A stretch of DNA of 64,000 nt from Aliiroseovarius sediminilitoris (GCF_900109955.1 NZ_FOJB01000001.1:930001-994000); one strand, 5' to 3'; shown: positions 26,791 through 36,272, counted from the stretch's first letter. Numbers and translations are program-made. Notes: a model not told the origin generated them from the sequence alone.

Positions 26791-28505
26791 CAGTGGCTCT
26801 CTCGCGTTACAAGGCGGGTGTCTTTCCCCACCAGAAAATCAAGGTCGGCGCCGTGTTCGGCTTGCAGCACCGTGTCGATATAGAGCTTGGCATAGCCGCG
26901 TGTGTAATGCGGTTTGTCCGGGGTCCAGGCCGCGCAACGTGCTTCAAGTTCCGCTTCGTCCACCAACAGATCAAGTTTGCCGTTTGAGGCGCTGACACGG
27001 ATACGGTCGCCGGTCTTGACCAGGGCCAGGGGACCACCGGCCTGACTTTCGGGCGAGACATGCAAGATTACCGTGCCATAGGCCGTGCCCGACATGCGCC
27101 CGTCCGAAATGCGGATCATGTCGCGCACCCCTTCGCGCACCAGCTTGGCCGGGATTGGCATGTTGCCGACCTCGGGCATGCCGGGATAACCTTTCGGACC
27201 CACACCTTTCAGCACAAGGATCGTGTCAGGCGTAACCGGCAGGTCATCGCGGTCAATATTTGCTTTCATGTCTTCGATATTTTCAAACACGAACGCCTCG
27301 CCTTCGTGTTCCAGCAGGCGATCGGTTGCCGCTGAGGGCTTTATGATGGCCCCATTGGGCGCGAGATTGCCGCGCAACACGCGCAGCCCCGCCGCCGACT
27401 TTACCGGATCGGCAAATGGCTTGATCACGTCGTCATTGTAGCATTCGGCCCCGTCCGCATAGGCGTTGATGTCACCGCCCAGAACGGTTCTGGCCGCGCG
27501 CAGATGTCCGGCCTTGGCCAGTTCCTGCATCACCACCGGCATGCCGCCCGCATAGCAGAAATCTTCCATCAGGTATTTGCCGGAAGGCATACAGTTGACC
27601 AACAGGGGAATGTCACTACCCAGCTCGAAATCCGACAGGGACAGATCAACGCCTACGCGCCCAGCCAGCGCCAGAAGGTGAACCACTGCGTTGGTCGACC
27701 CCCCCACTGCGGCGTTTGCCAGGATCGCGTTTTCAAACGCCTCTTTCGTCAGGATATCCGAGGGTTTCAGGCCCTCGTCGACCATTTCAACGATGCGTTT
27801 TCCGGTCAGATGCGCCAGCGCGGCGCGGCGGGCATCGACGGCGGGAAGGGCGGCGTTGGTGGGCAGGGACATGCCCATCGCCTCGACCAACGACGCCATG
27901 GTGGAGGCCGTGCCCATTGTCATGCACACGCCCTTGGACCGGCTCATGCCGGATTCCGCCGCCATGAAATCCTGCAACGTCATGTCGCCTGCGCGCACGG
28001 CTTCGGAGAATTTCCAGACATCTGTGCCGGACCCGATATCCTTGCCCTTCCACTTGCCGTTCAGCATGGGACCGGAGCTGACCACGATCGAGGGCAAATC
28101 GACCGATGCCGCGCCCATCAACTGCCCCGGCGTGGTCTTGTCGCAGCCACCCAAAAGAACAACACCGTCAATGCCATAGGCGCGGATCGATTCCTCGACA
28201 TCCATCGCCAACAGATTGCGAAACAGCATCGCTGTGGGTTTCATCTGGGTTTCGCCCAGCGACATGACGGGGAATTCAACCGGGAAGCCACCCGCCTCCC
28301 ACACGCCGCGTTTCACGGCCTCGGCCAGGTCGCGCAGGCCCGAATTGCAGGGGGTCAGTTCTGACCACGTATTGCAGATGCCGATGATCGGGCGCCCGTC
28401 AAAGGCGTGATCGGGAAAGCCCTGGTTCTTCATCCACGAGCGATGAATGAACCCGTCCTTGTCGAGCTTTCCATACCAGTTCTGACTGCGGCGTTTCTTG
28501 GTCAT
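26790..28505 (-). CDS. IlvD/Edd-family sugar-acid dehydratase (galactonate/arabinonate type)
   Basis: Iron-sulfur dehydratase, 571 residues, removing water from an aldonate to give a 2-keto-3-deoxy acid. Subgroup markers: GICNTWSELTPCNSGLRDL, LLGGCDKTTPG and KGVCMTMGTAST supply the three Cys ligands of a [2Fe-2S] cluster as in L-arabinonate and D-xylonate dehydratases, and EFPVMSLGE is also typical. In this operon it takes the place of the enolase-type DgoD, so D-galactonate is the expected substrate, with L-arabinonate possible. ATG at 28505 overlaps the alpha-galactosidase stop (ATGA). Confidence 0.93.
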   Translation of the reverse strand: MTKKRRSQNWYGKLDKDGFIHRSWMKNQGFPDHAFDGRPIIGICNTWSELTPCNSGLRDLAEAVKRGVWEAGGFPVEFPVMSLGETQMKPTAMLFRNLLAMDVEESIRAYGIDGVVLLGGCDKTTPGQLMGAASVDLPSIVVSSGPMLNGKWKGKDIGSGTDVWKFSEAVRAGDMTLQDFMAAESGMSRSKGVCMTMGTASTMASLVEAMGMSLPTNAALPAVDARRAALAHLTGKRIVEMVDEGLKPSDILTKEAFENAILANAAVGGSTNAVVHLLALAGRVGVDLSLSDFELGSDIPLLVNCMPSGKYLMEDFCYAGGMPVVMQELAKAGHLRAARTVLGGDINAYADGAECYNDDVIKPFADPVKSAAGLRVLRGNLAPNGAIIKPSAATDRLLEHEGEAFVFENIEDMKANIDRDDLPVTPDTILVLKGVGPKGYPGMPEVGNMPIPAKLVREGVRDMIRISDGRMSGTAYGTVILHVSPESQAGGPLALVKTGDRIRVSASNGKLDLLVDEAELEARCAAWTPDKPHYTRGYAKLYIDTVLQAEHGADLDFLVGKDTRLVTRESH

Positions 28506-29845
28506 GCGGCTTTCCTTTTGCGCGCCCATTCGGGGATCCAGTCGCCATGTGCGGCCAGCAGATCATTGACCAGTGACCGGATCTGGCGCAGGTCCAGTTC
28601 GGCGGCGGTGTGGGGGTCCATCATGGCGGCATGGTGCAGATGTTCGGGGTTTTCGTCCAGCAGCGCGCGCACCGTCAATTCCTGCACATTGATCTGGCTG
28701 CGCATCAGCGCGACCAGCTGCGGCGGGATGTCGGTCACGACGCCGGGCTGCACCCCGTTCATGTCAACAAGACAGGGGGTTTCGACAGCCGCCCCCATCG
28801 GAAGTTGCGGGATCTGCCCGGTGTTGGGCAGGTTGCCATAGGCCGTATAGGGCTGGCCGGTGACGATGGCATTCATCATCTCGGCGGCAAACTCGTGGCT
28901 TTTCGGCACGTCGATCCCCGCCGCGGTTTTCAGGGCGACAGCCTGCTCTTTCCACTCTGCCTGCTGTTCGACACAGCGTTTGGGATATTCATCCAGCGGG
29001 ATGCCAAATTCTGAAATCAGATCATCGCGCCCGTCCTTGATGAACCATGGCACGTATTCGGCCAGATGTTCAGAGCTTTCGGTGCAGAAATAGCCCAGAT
29101 GCTCCATCACCTCATAGCGCACCTTGTTGCCACAGCGTGGCATCAGAAGCGGGGGTTTGGGCAGGGTGCCGGACCGATAGCCATTGCGCAGGGCGGGATA
29201 GAGGTTGCTGCCGGCAGCATCCTCAAGCCGCAGGAAGAACGCCACGTGGTTGACGCCTGCGACCTTGAAGCGGATGTCGCCCTCGGTCATGTCCAGATCA
29301 TGGGCCAATTCCTGAACCGTGTTCTGCACGGAATGGCACAGACCCACCTGTTTGATACGCGGGAACCGTTCGGCAATGGCCCAGGTGTTGATCGCCATCG
29401 GGTTCACATATTGCATCAGAAGTGCATCCGGGCAGACCGCTTCCATATCCGCGCAGACAGACCAAAGATGCGGCACGGTGCGCAAACCGCGCATGATGCC
29501 GCCGATGCCCAGCGTGTCGGCGATGGTCTGGCGCAGCCCGTATTGCTTGGGCAGGTCGAAATCGGTGATCGTGCAGGGATCGTAGCCGCCGATCTGGAAC
29601 GCGGTGACGACGAAATCGGCGCCCTCCAATGCGCGGCGCTGATCGGTATAGGTTTCGACCGTGGCGTCGGTGCCCATCGTGGCGACCATCTTTTTCGCCA
29701 CCAGTTCGCTTTCCGCCAAACGCGTGGCGTCAATATCCATCAAAGCAATCGTGGCGTTTTTCAACGCCTCGAAATGCAGCATGTCGCCGACAATGTTCTT
29801 CATGAAGATTGTCGAACCCGCACCTATGAAGGTGAGTTTGGTCAT
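28502..29845 (-). CDS. Alpha-galactosidase, GH4 family (MelA-like)
   Basis: GH4 glycosidase, 447 residues, an NAD- and Mn-dependent enzyme that works by oxidation, elimination and reduction. Rossmann start KLTFIGAGSTIFMKNIV; metal and active-site residues in VGLCHSVQNT (Cys) and GVNHVAFFLRL (His/Asn); YVNPMAINTWA is also typical. It hydrolyses alpha-galactosides such as melibiose, raffinose or algal galactosylglycerols inside the cell. Its ATG overlaps the permease stop; it precedes the oxidative pathway genes. Confidence 0.94.
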   Translation of the reverse strand: MTKLTFIGAGSTIFMKNIVGDMLHFEALKNATIALMDIDATRLAESELVAKKMVATMGTDATVETYTDQRRALEGADFVVTAFQIGGYDPCTITDFDLPKQYGLRQTIADTLGIGGIMRGLRTVPHLWSVCADMEAVCPDALLMQYVNPMAINTWAIAERFPRIKQVGLCHSVQNTVQELAHDLDMTEGDIRFKVAGVNHVAFFLRLEDAAGSNLYPALRNGYRSGTLPKPPLLMPRCGNKVRYEVMEHLGYFCTESSEHLAEYVPWFIKDGRDDLISEFGIPLDEYPKRCVEQQAEWKEQAVALKTAAGIDVPKSHEFAAEMMNAIVTGQPYTAYGNLPNTGQIPQLPMGAAVETPCLVDMNGVQPGVVTDIPPQLVALMRSQINVQELTVRALLDENPEHLHHAAMMDPHTAAELDLRQIRSLVNDLLAAHGDWIPEWARKRKAA

Positions 29846-30690
29846 TTAACGGCTCCGAGTGTTAGACCTGCGATAAAGTGGCGTTGCATCAGGAAGAACA
29901 TCGCCACGGGGGGAAGGGCGGCCACGATGCTGCCCGCGCTCATCAAGTGGTACTGCGCCACGAATTGCGAGTTGAAGGATGTGATGCCCGCCGTCACGGG
30001 TTGTGCATCTGGCCCCTGTGTCAGCACGATGGCCCAGAAATAGTCGTTCCAAATGAAGGTAAAGATCAACACGGCCAGCGCGGCGATGGCGGGCTTCATC
30101 AGGGGCAGAACGACATACCAGAAGATGCGCCATTCGGCGACGCCTTCGACGCGGGCGGCCTCGATCAACTCATAGGGCAGGGCGCGAATGAAGTTGCGCA
30201 TGAACAACGTGCAGAACCCGGTCTGGAACGCGATGTGAAACAGCACCAGGCCCAGTTTGGTGTCGTATAGCCCGGCGGACACCGTCAGGTCGCGCACCGG
30301 CACCATCAGGATCTGGAATGGCACGAAGTTGCCTGCGATGAACATGAAGAAGATCAGCAGATTACCCCGGAAACGATAGATGCCAAGCGCAAAGCCGGTC
30401 ATGCAGGACAGGGCCACCGCGCCGATCACGGTCGGCACCGTGATCAGGATCGAGTTCCACATGTAACGCGGCATGTCCGATTCCAGAAAGACCTTGCCGT
30501 AATTGGTGAAAAACTCGAAGGACGAAGGCATGCCCCAGTAGTTTCCGTTGGAAAAATCCGCAAGCGGCCGGATCGAGAACATGGCCACCGCGATCAGCGG
30601 CAGAAGCCACATGATCAGGGCCAGCGGCACCAGTGTCTGATAGGTGATCTGCACGCCGCGCGACCGTTTATCTATGGGGGTTGGAAACAT
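29842..30690 (-). CDS. Carbohydrate ABC transporter permease 2 (MalG-type)
   Basis: Six-helix permease, 282 residues, of the galactoside importer. ATG at 30690 chosen for AGGTAAG upstream and a five-base gap to the previous gene; a start at 30735 would run into it. EAA loop ELIEAARVEGVAEWRIFWYV; terminal HFIAGLTLGAVK is standard for this family. Pairs with the permease encoded upstream, and probably uses the ATPase encoded at 33934-34995 on the other strand. Confidence 0.93.
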   Translation of the reverse strand: MFPTPIDKRSRGVQITYQTLVPLALIMWLLPLIAVAMFSIRPLADFSNGNYWGMPSSFEFFTNYGKVFLESDMPRYMWNSILITVPTVIGAVALSCMTGFALGIYRFRGNLLIFFMFIAGNFVPFQILMVPVRDLTVSAGLYDTKLGLVLFHIAFQTGFCTLFMRNFIRALPYELIEAARVEGVAEWRIFWYVVLPLMKPAIAALAVLIFTFIWNDYFWAIVLTQGPDAQPVTAGITSFNSQFVAQYHLMSAGSIVAALPPVAMFFLMQRHFIAGLTLGAVK

Positions 30691-30695
30691 CTGTC

Positions 30696-31604
30696 TTACC
30701 TCCGTGCCGCTTTCTCGTCGCGATACATCGACCACAGGAAGTAGCCGATGAAGACGAGCATGATCAGGAACAGCACAACGGCGATGGCCGAGCCATACCC
30801 CATGCGGAAACCGTATTCCGACAAGGCTTTTTCAAACATGTAGAAGCTGAGGACGCGGGTTGACCCGAAGGGCCCGCCATTGGTCATGACCGAGATCAGG
30901 TCGAAGGACCGCAAGGCGCCGATGATGGTGACGACGAACGCGATGAAGGTGGCCGGTTTCAGCTGCGGCAGGATTATATGCCACAACATGCGCCAGCCCT
31001 TCGCGCCGTCCAGCCGCCCGGCCTCGATCTGTTCGGGGTCCACGGCATTCAGCCCGGTCAGATACAGGATCATGCAATAGGCCGTTTGCGGCCAAAGACC
31101 GGCGGCGATGATGCCATAGGTCGCCAGCGTCGGGTCGCCGAGCACGTTGATCGTGTCCAGCCCCACGAAGCTGAGCAGCGCATTCAACAACCCTTCCCGC
31201 GGAAGGTAAAACCATGAGAAAACGAGACCGACAACGACCTGGCTCAGCACAAAGGGGAAGAAGAACAGGGACTTATAAAGCCGCATACCGCGAATAGTCT
31301 GGTTCAGGAACAATGCGATAAACAGACCTGCCGGGATTGCCAGAAGGTAGAGTGCCAGCCATTTCACGTTATTCCACAGCGATGTTTCGAACGCGCGGTC
31401 GGTCATCAATTCCTGATAGTTGCCCAGCCCGATATAGGTTGCTTCTCCCAGCCCGTCCCATTGGTAAAGCGAGATGTTGAAGCTTTGAAGGATCGGGCTG
31501 ATGACATAGATCAGAAAGAACAACACGCCGGGCAAAAGGAACAGCAAGGGTGTCAACGTCATGCGGTTGCGCCTGACCCAGCTCATATCATGTGCGGTGG
31601 ACAT
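30696..31604 (-). CDS. Carbohydrate ABC transporter permease 1 (MalF-type)
   Basis: Inner-membrane permease, 302 residues, with a cytoplasmic N-terminus and about six membrane segments from LLFLLPGVLFFLIYVI. EAA loop QIEAGRLDGAKGWRMLWHII. Partner of the next permease. Separated by a GC-rich hairpin from the receptor gene upstream, which would allow more receptor than permease to be made. Confidence 0.93.
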   Translation of the reverse strand: MSTAHDMSWVRRNRMTLTPLLFLLPGVLFFLIYVISPILQSFNISLYQWDGLGEATYIGLGNYQELMTDRAFETSLWNNVKWLALYLLAIPAGLFIALFLNQTIRGMRLYKSLFFFPFVLSQVVVGLVFSWFYLPREGLLNALLSFVGLDTINVLGDPTLATYGIIAAGLWPQTAYCMILYLTGLNAVDPEQIEAGRLDGAKGWRMLWHIILPQLKPATFIAFVVTIIGALRSFDLISVMTNGGPFGSTRVLSFYMFEKALSEYGFRMGYGSAIAVVLFLIMLVFIGYFLWSMYRDEKAARR

Positions 31605-31684
31605 CGCGTTCCTCCCTTAAACACGTCACGGGAAAAACCTGATGGGGCTTTCCGGTATCGTGCAGGCTGCATGCGGTGGGGTGT

Positions 31685-31718
31685 GTGCGCCCCGCGTGTG
31701 TTAAAACACGGGGCGCAC
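31685..31718 (-). other. Intercistronic hairpin between galactoside receptor and permease
   Basis: Perfect 10-base arms GTGCGCCCCG (31685-31694) and CGGGGCGCAC (31709-31718), extended by GTGT/ACAC pairing across a bulge. Just 13 bases after the receptor stop on the minus strand. Very stable, with no long T tract after it; it fits a processing/attenuation element. Confidence 0.65.
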
Positions 31719-31730
31719 CAACGTGAGTGG

Positions 31731-32984
31731 TTACTTGTAGATACGTTTGCGTGCAGCTTCCAAGCGATTCAGGATGTCCTCAAGATTGTCGGGGAACACC
31801 ATGAACTCCTGAAGACCTTCCATGCCAACCGATGCCATTTCGGCGGGGAAGTCACGGTCAAAGAACTGCGCGATACCACCGGTTGCGTTCTTCGACAGCA
31901 TTTCAAAACCCTGTTGAAGGAACTCGTCATCGCCGACCGATGCGTTTGCATTGACTGGCAGTTGGCCAAGGCCATCAGCGGCGTTGATCTTGGTCTGAAC
32001 ATCAGCCGAGGTCACATATTGCAGGAACGCGCGGGCCGCTTCCTTATTCGTGGCGTTCGAAGCGATGTGGAACGTGTCGGTCGGCGCGTCCTCGCCCATC
32101 GGCACATCGGCGATCTTCGGGAACTGATAGAAGTCGATCTGATCGTCTGTCAGACCCGCTTCGCGCAGGTGCGGCACGGCAAAGTTACCGATCAGGTAAG
32201 CTGTTGCTTCTCCTTTGACCACGAAGGGAAGGGCCTCTTGCCAACTATAGGTCTGGTGGTCTTCGATATAGGCGCCCATGTCGATCAGCTTGCGCCAGTT
32301 GGCAAAGGTTGCGCGCACTTCGTCCGACGTCCAGCTTGCTTCACCGGTGGCCAGCTTCATATGGAAGTCGAAACCGTTGGTGCGCATGTTCAGATAGTCA
32401 AACCAGCCGCCGGCGGTCCACAGGAACTTCGATCCGATCGAGTAACACTTGCGACCCGAATCAAGGATTTTCTGGCAGTTCGCGATTTCTTCGTCGAAGG
32501 TTGTCGGCTCGCTCAGACCCAGCTCGTTGAAGATGTCTTCGCGGTAATAGATGCCCCATTGATAGTAGGTATAGGGCACGCCCCACTGCTTGCCATCCAG
32601 CGTCATCGCGCCTTTGACGCTGTCCAGACCCGGCAGGTCGCCATTTTCATACATGTCCGAGATGTCTTCGAACAACCCGGCGTTTACATAGGGGGCCATG
32701 CGGTTTGCCGCATACCAGTTGATCACGTCAGGTGGATTTGCGGTCAGAGCGTTGCGAATCTGGCTTTTCCACGCCTCGCGGTCCACGACTTCCAATTCGA
32801 CGGTCAGGTCAGGATGCAGTGCATCGAAGTCAGCGGCCAGCCCTTCCATGATCGCCCGCGGTGCGGGATTCGACATGTCAGATATAATGCGCAGCGTGCC
32901 AGACAGGTCTTGAGCCATGGCTGTCGTAGCCAGGCCGACTGTCACCGCAAAACTTGCTGCGGACAATTTCAGAGATTTCAGCAT
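31731..32984 (-). CDS. Carbohydrate ABC transporter substrate-binding protein
   Basis: Secreted family-1 sugar receptor, 417 residues; ATG at 32984 with GGGAGGAACCTC upstream and signal peptide MLKSLKLSAASFAVTVGLAT cut near AMA-QDL. Mature protein starts LSGTLRIISDMSNPAPR. First gene of the galactoside operon, which then encodes two permeases, both galactosidases and the oxidative pathway, so an alpha- or beta-galactoside (oligosaccharide or galactosylglycerol) is the expected ligand. The promoter region upstream carries two palindromes. Confidence 0.93.
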   Translation of the reverse strand: MLKSLKLSAASFAVTVGLATTAMAQDLSGTLRIISDMSNPAPRAIMEGLAADFDALHPDLTVELEVVDREAWKSQIRNALTANPPDVINWYAANRMAPYVNAGLFEDISDMYENGDLPGLDSVKGAMTLDGKQWGVPYTYYQWGIYYREDIFNELGLSEPTTFDEEIANCQKILDSGRKCYSIGSKFLWTAGGWFDYLNMRTNGFDFHMKLATGEASWTSDEVRATFANWRKLIDMGAYIEDHQTYSWQEALPFVVKGEATAYLIGNFAVPHLREAGLTDDQIDFYQFPKIADVPMGEDAPTDTFHIASNATNKEAARAFLQYVTSADVQTKINAADGLGQLPVNANASVGDDEFLQQGFEMLSKNATGGIAQFFDRDFPAEMASVGMEGLQEFMVFPDNLEDILNRLEAARKRIYK

Positions 32985-33019
32985 GAGGTTCCTCCCAAGG
33001 TATTCAGCTGTCATTTATG

Positions 33020-33055
33020 GTTCCATATGGTGGAACTTAATTTCAACAGTTGAAA
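33020..33055. promoter_or_regulatory. Two palindromes, candidate IclR-type operators
   Basis: GTTCCA-N5-TGGAAC at 33020-33036 and TTTCAAC-A-GTTGAAA at 33041-33055 are perfect inverted repeats five bases apart. A partial copy of the second (TCAACAGTTTCA) is at 33081-33092. They lie in the 139-base region shared by the galactoside operon and the divergent IclR regulator gene. IclR-family proteins commonly bind such TGGAA/TTCCA-type sites; that this regulator does so is inference. Confidence 0.6.
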
Positions 33056-33123
33056 CTATGCGCGGAGTCCGTTACAGATGTCAACAGTTTCATCGCAGAG
33101 ACAAATCAAGGGAGGAGGCGAAG

Positions 33124-33915
33124 ATGGGTGCAATGGACAAGTCCACGCAAGCTGCGGACGGAACTGTCGGCAAGGCGCTTCAGGTGCTTGATATGGTCGC
33201 CGAAAAGGCGCGCCCTGTGCGGTTCAATGACGTTCTCGCCGAAAGCCCGTTTCCGAAGGCCACGCTATATCGCCTGCTGCAAACGCTGACCAGCCAGGGG
33301 ATGTTGTCTTATGATGAAGAACGACAGACCTATGCGCCCGGGATTCGGCTGGTTCGTCTGGCGCACGCGGCCTGGAGCCAAAGTTCGCTTGCCCCTGTCG
33401 CCCGCCCGTTTCTGGATGATCTGTCGGCCGAGATCGGTCAGACCATTCACTTGGCCCAACTTGATGGCGGCCAGGTGCTCTATGTTGACAAGCGCAACGC
33501 GGCGACGCCTATTGATATGTTTTCACAGGCCGGGAAGATCGGGCCGGGATATTGCACCGGGGTTGGCAAGGCCATGATCGCCTTTCTGAAACCCGAGGCG
33601 CGCGAAGATGCGATAAAGCGACAATCATTCTTTCGGCATACCGACAACACGCTGACCACCGCCGAGGCATTGCGGACCGAACTGGATACGATCCGTGAAG
33701 ACGGGGTGGCCTTTGACCGCGAAGAACACGAGGTGGGCATCAACTGTATCGCGGCCCCTATTCTGTCCAGCAACGGACGGGTCATTGGGGCGCTGTCCAT
33801 CACCACGTCCAGACAAGATTACAACATGGACGACCTCACGCAGTTGCGCCCGCAGCTTCTGAGCACCGCCGCAAAAATCGCCGAGGCTGCCGAAGCATGG
33901 CAGTTTCCGGGCTAA
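33124..33915 (+). CDS. IclR-family transcriptional regulator
   Basis: IclR-type regulator, 263 residues: winged helix at about residues 14-75 (GKALQVLDMVAEKARPVRFN, FPKATLYRLLQTL), then the effector domain (IGQTIHLAQLDGGQVLYVDK, GPGYCTGVGKAMIAFL, VGINCIAAPILSSNGRVIGALS). ATG at 33124 preceded by GGGAGGAGG. Divergent from the galactoside operon and 18 bases upstream of the ABC ATPase gene with which it must be co-transcribed. Likely the local repressor or activator, responding to a galactose pathway intermediate such as KDGal or galactonate (inference). Confidence 0.93.
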   Translation: MGAMDKSTQAADGTVGKALQVLDMVAEKARPVRFNDVLAESPFPKATLYRLLQTLTSQGMLSYDEERQTYAPGIRLVRLAHAAWSQSSLAPVARPFLDDLSAEIGQTIHLAQLDGGQVLYVDKRNAATPIDMFSQAGKIGPGYCTGVGKAMIAFLKPEAREDAIKRQSFFRHTDNTLTTAEALRTELDTIREDGVAFDREEHEVGINCIAAPILSSNGRVIGALSITTSRQDYNMDDLTQLRPQLLSTAAKIAEAAEAWQFPG

Positions 33916-33933
33916 CAAAGAAGGAATGTCCGC

Positions 33934-34995
33934 ATGTCAGGTGTGACGCTCTCTAACGCCGTCAAGAAATACGGGGATGTTCAGGTCATCCACGATATCG
34001 ACCTGCAAATCGACAATGGCGAGTTCTGTGTGTTCGTTGGGCCTTCTGGATGCGGCAAGTCCACGCTGCTCAGGATGATTGCAGGGCTTGAAGAAACCAC
34101 ATCTGGCCAGATCAGGATTGGGGAACGGGATGTGACGCGGGTCGATGCGTCGGAACGTGGGGTGGCGATGGTGTTCCAGACCTATGCTCTCTATCCGCAT
34201 ATGAGTGTTTCGGAGAACATGGGGTTCGGCTTACGGATGAACGGTCATCCGAAACAGGTGATTGCAGAAAAAGTCGCGGAAGCCAGCCGCATCCTGCAAC
34301 TGGACGACTATCTGGACCGCAAGCCCAAGGCCCTGTCTGGCGGTCAACGCCAGCGGGTCGCCATCGGGCGCGCCATCGTGCGCGGACCCGAGGTGTTCTT
34401 GTTTGACGAACCGCTGTCCAACCTCGATGCCGAGCTGCGGGTCGACATGCGGGTCGAAATCGCCCGGCTTCACAAGGAAATCGGCGCGACGATGATTTAT
34501 GTCACCCACGACCAGGTGGAAGCGATGACGCTGGCCGACAAGATTGTCGTTTTGCGCGCCGGTGTGATCGAACAGGTCGGCAGTCCCATGGACCTGTACA
34601 AAGACCCCGACAACAAGTTCGTAGCGGGCTTCATCGGGTCGCCTGCCATGAATTTCCTGAATGGCACGGTGCGCGGTGGGAAGGTTGTTCTGTCTTCACT
34701 GAACAACCGCGAAGTGACCACGGAAGTGATGCTGCCTGCCGAAGGCTCACGCGTCATCGTGGGCGTCCGCCCGCAGCATCTGAGCATCAGCGCAGGCAAT
34801 GGCGGTGCTGTGTTGGACCTGCGCGAACGGTTGGGCGGGGTGTCATATGATTACCTGATCGCCAAGACCGGCGAGAAGATCATTGTGGAAAACCGGACCG
34901 AAGACACGCTGCCAGAATCCAGCGAGGTGATTGTCGGGTTCGGTGACGGGGATGCCATGTTCTTTGACGCGACCACTGAAAAACGTCTGCGCTAA
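33934..34995 (+). CDS. Carbohydrate ABC transporter ATPase (UgpC/MsmX-like)
   Basis: CUT1 ATPase, 353 residues: Walker [11 protein letters not shown]-loop [13 protein letters not shown], signature [15 protein letters not shown], Walker [15 protein letters not shown]-loop [14 protein letters not shown], and OB-type regulatory domain from about residue 240 ([10 protein letters not shown]). The galactoside operon on the other strand encodes receptor and permeases but no ATPase, so this one is the probable partner, split off with the regulator gene. It may also serve other importers, as MsmX does in Bacillus. Confidence 0.94.
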   Translation: MSGVTLSNAVKKYGDVQVIHDIDLQIDNGEFCVFVGPSGCGKSTLLRMIAGLEETTSGQIRIGERDVTRVDASERGVAMVFQTYALYPHMSVSENMGFGLRMNGHPKQVIAEKVAEASRILQLDDYLDRKPKALSGGQRQRVAIGRAIVRGPEVFLFDEPLSNLDAELRVDMRVEIARLHKEIGATMIYVTHDQVEAMTLADKIVVLRAGVIEQVGSPMDLYKDPDNKFVAGFIGSPAMNFLNGTVRGGKVVLSSLNNREVTTEVMLPAEGSRVIVGVRPQHLSISAGNGGAVLDLRERLGGVSYDYLIAKTGEKIIVENRTEDTLPESSEVIVGFGDGDAMFFDATTEKRLR

Positions 34996-35078
34996 GGGCG
35001 TGACCCGCCCGAAAGGGTTGGCGAACATCAAAGCTCCATCGCATAGTGCTGTGCAAATCGCGTGGCAAGGAAACCGAT

Positions 35079-36272
35079 GTGACCGGCACTCTTTTTCGGA
35101 AAGATATCTCAAGCACCGTGTTGGTGCCTGGCGAGGGGCAGTCTGCTATCGGCACTGAAACAGCGCGGGCGGTGGCAATGGTGGTGGGTCTGCTGCGCCG
35201 TGGCGAAAGCCTGATGATGACGCAAACCGGTGCGGTCACCACGGCCCAAGGCGACGGCCAATGGTTGATGGTGCAAAGTGCAGGGTCCACAGGTGCGCCA
35301 AAGACCATTCGGCGCAGCCCCGCCTCGTGGGTCGCCAGCTTTGACGTAACGCGTCGCCAGTTCGGTATCGGCCCGAACGCGCCCTATGCGGTGCTGGGCG
35401 CGATCACCCATTCCCTGACCCTTTATGCCGTGCTGGAGGCGTTGCATATCGGCTGCGACCTCTCTGTGCTGACCGGTCTAAAGCCCCGCTCGCAGGCGCG
35501 TGCGCTTAAACAGGCCGGGGCGCAGGTGCTCTATGCCACGCCGACCCAGTTGCGCCTGTTGACCGCTGCAACGACCGAGCCCGTTCCCGGAGTGCGCTGG
35601 ATCTTTTGCGGGGGCGGCACGCTCGACCCGCAGACGCGGGCGCAGGTCAGTCAGATGTTTCCCACTGCCACCCTGCACGAGTTTTTTGGCGCGTCCGAGA
35701 CGAGTTTCATGACGATCAGCGATGCGGAAACGCCGTCGGGGTCGGTCGGGCGCGCTTATCCCGGTGTTGATCTGCAGGTTCGCGATGCACAGGACCGCGA
35801 CACGCGCGACATTGGCGAGATTTGGGTGAAAAGCCCGTATCTGTTTGACGGCTATGTTGATGGTGACAGCCCGGACACGAGGTGGAAAAACGGGTATTTG
35901 TCGATCGGTGAAATGGGTCGGTTGGACGATGCGGGAAACCTGACCATTCTGGGGCGAAAAAGCCGGATGGTGACGGTGTCGGACCAGAATGTCTTTCCCG
36001 AAGCGATTGAGGCACAGATGCGCGCGGTGCCCGGCGTCGGACATTGTGCAGCCATCGCGGTGCGTGATGCGCGGCGCGGCCATGTCATCATCGGCGTTCT
36101 TGAAGGTCAGCAAGATGACGCGCTGGCCGCGCGTGTTCGGACCCACTGCCGCGCCACACTGGGCGCGCAGAAGACGCCCCGGCGCATTCTGTTCGTCGAT
36201 CGGATGCCCCTGCTGACCGCCGGAAAACCCGACCTGATCGCCCTGGGCCACCAATTGGAACAGCTTGCATGA
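35079..36272 (+). CDS. AMP-binding acyl-CoA synthetase-like protein, short
   Basis: ANL-superfamily enzyme (adenylates an acid, then passes it to CoA). Core motifs are present: phosphate loop VQSAGSTGAPKTIRR, FFGASETSFM (A5), GYLSIGEMGRL (A7), GRKSRMVTVSDQNVFP (A8) and the catalytic Lys in LTAGKPDLIAL (A10). At about 397 residues it lacks roughly the first 100 residues seen in most family members (usual 500-560). I prefer the GTG at 35079 with AAGGAAA upstream; another GTG lies at 35046. Its 3' end overlaps the thiolase gene (ATGA), so the two probably act in sequence on one acyl group. The acid is unknown. Confidence 0.85.
   Translation: MTGTLFRKDISSTVLVPGEGQSAIGTETARAVAMVVGLLRRGESLMMTQTGAVTTAQGDGQWLMVQSAGSTGAPKTIRRSPASWVASFDVTRRQFGIGPNAPYAVLGAITHSLTLYAVLEALHIGCDLSVLTGLKPRSQARALKQAGAQVLYATPTQLRLLTAATTEPVPGVRWIFCGGGTLDPQTRAQVSQMFPTATLHEFFGASETSFMTISDAETPSGSVGRAYPGVDLQVRDAQDRDTRDIGEIWVKSPYLFDGYVDGDSPDTRWKNGYLSIGEMGRLDDAGNLTILGRKSRMVTVSDQNVFPEAIEAQMRAVPGVGHCAAIAVRDARRGHVIIGVLEGQQDDALAARVRTHCRATLGAQKTPRRILFVDRMPLLTAGKPDLIALGHQLEQLA

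Noticed and set aside
31461-33053. 530-codon plus-strand open frame opposite the sugar receptor gene
   Set aside because: Antisense shadow; no ribosome site or domain, and the opposite strand encodes a full receptor with signal peptide.
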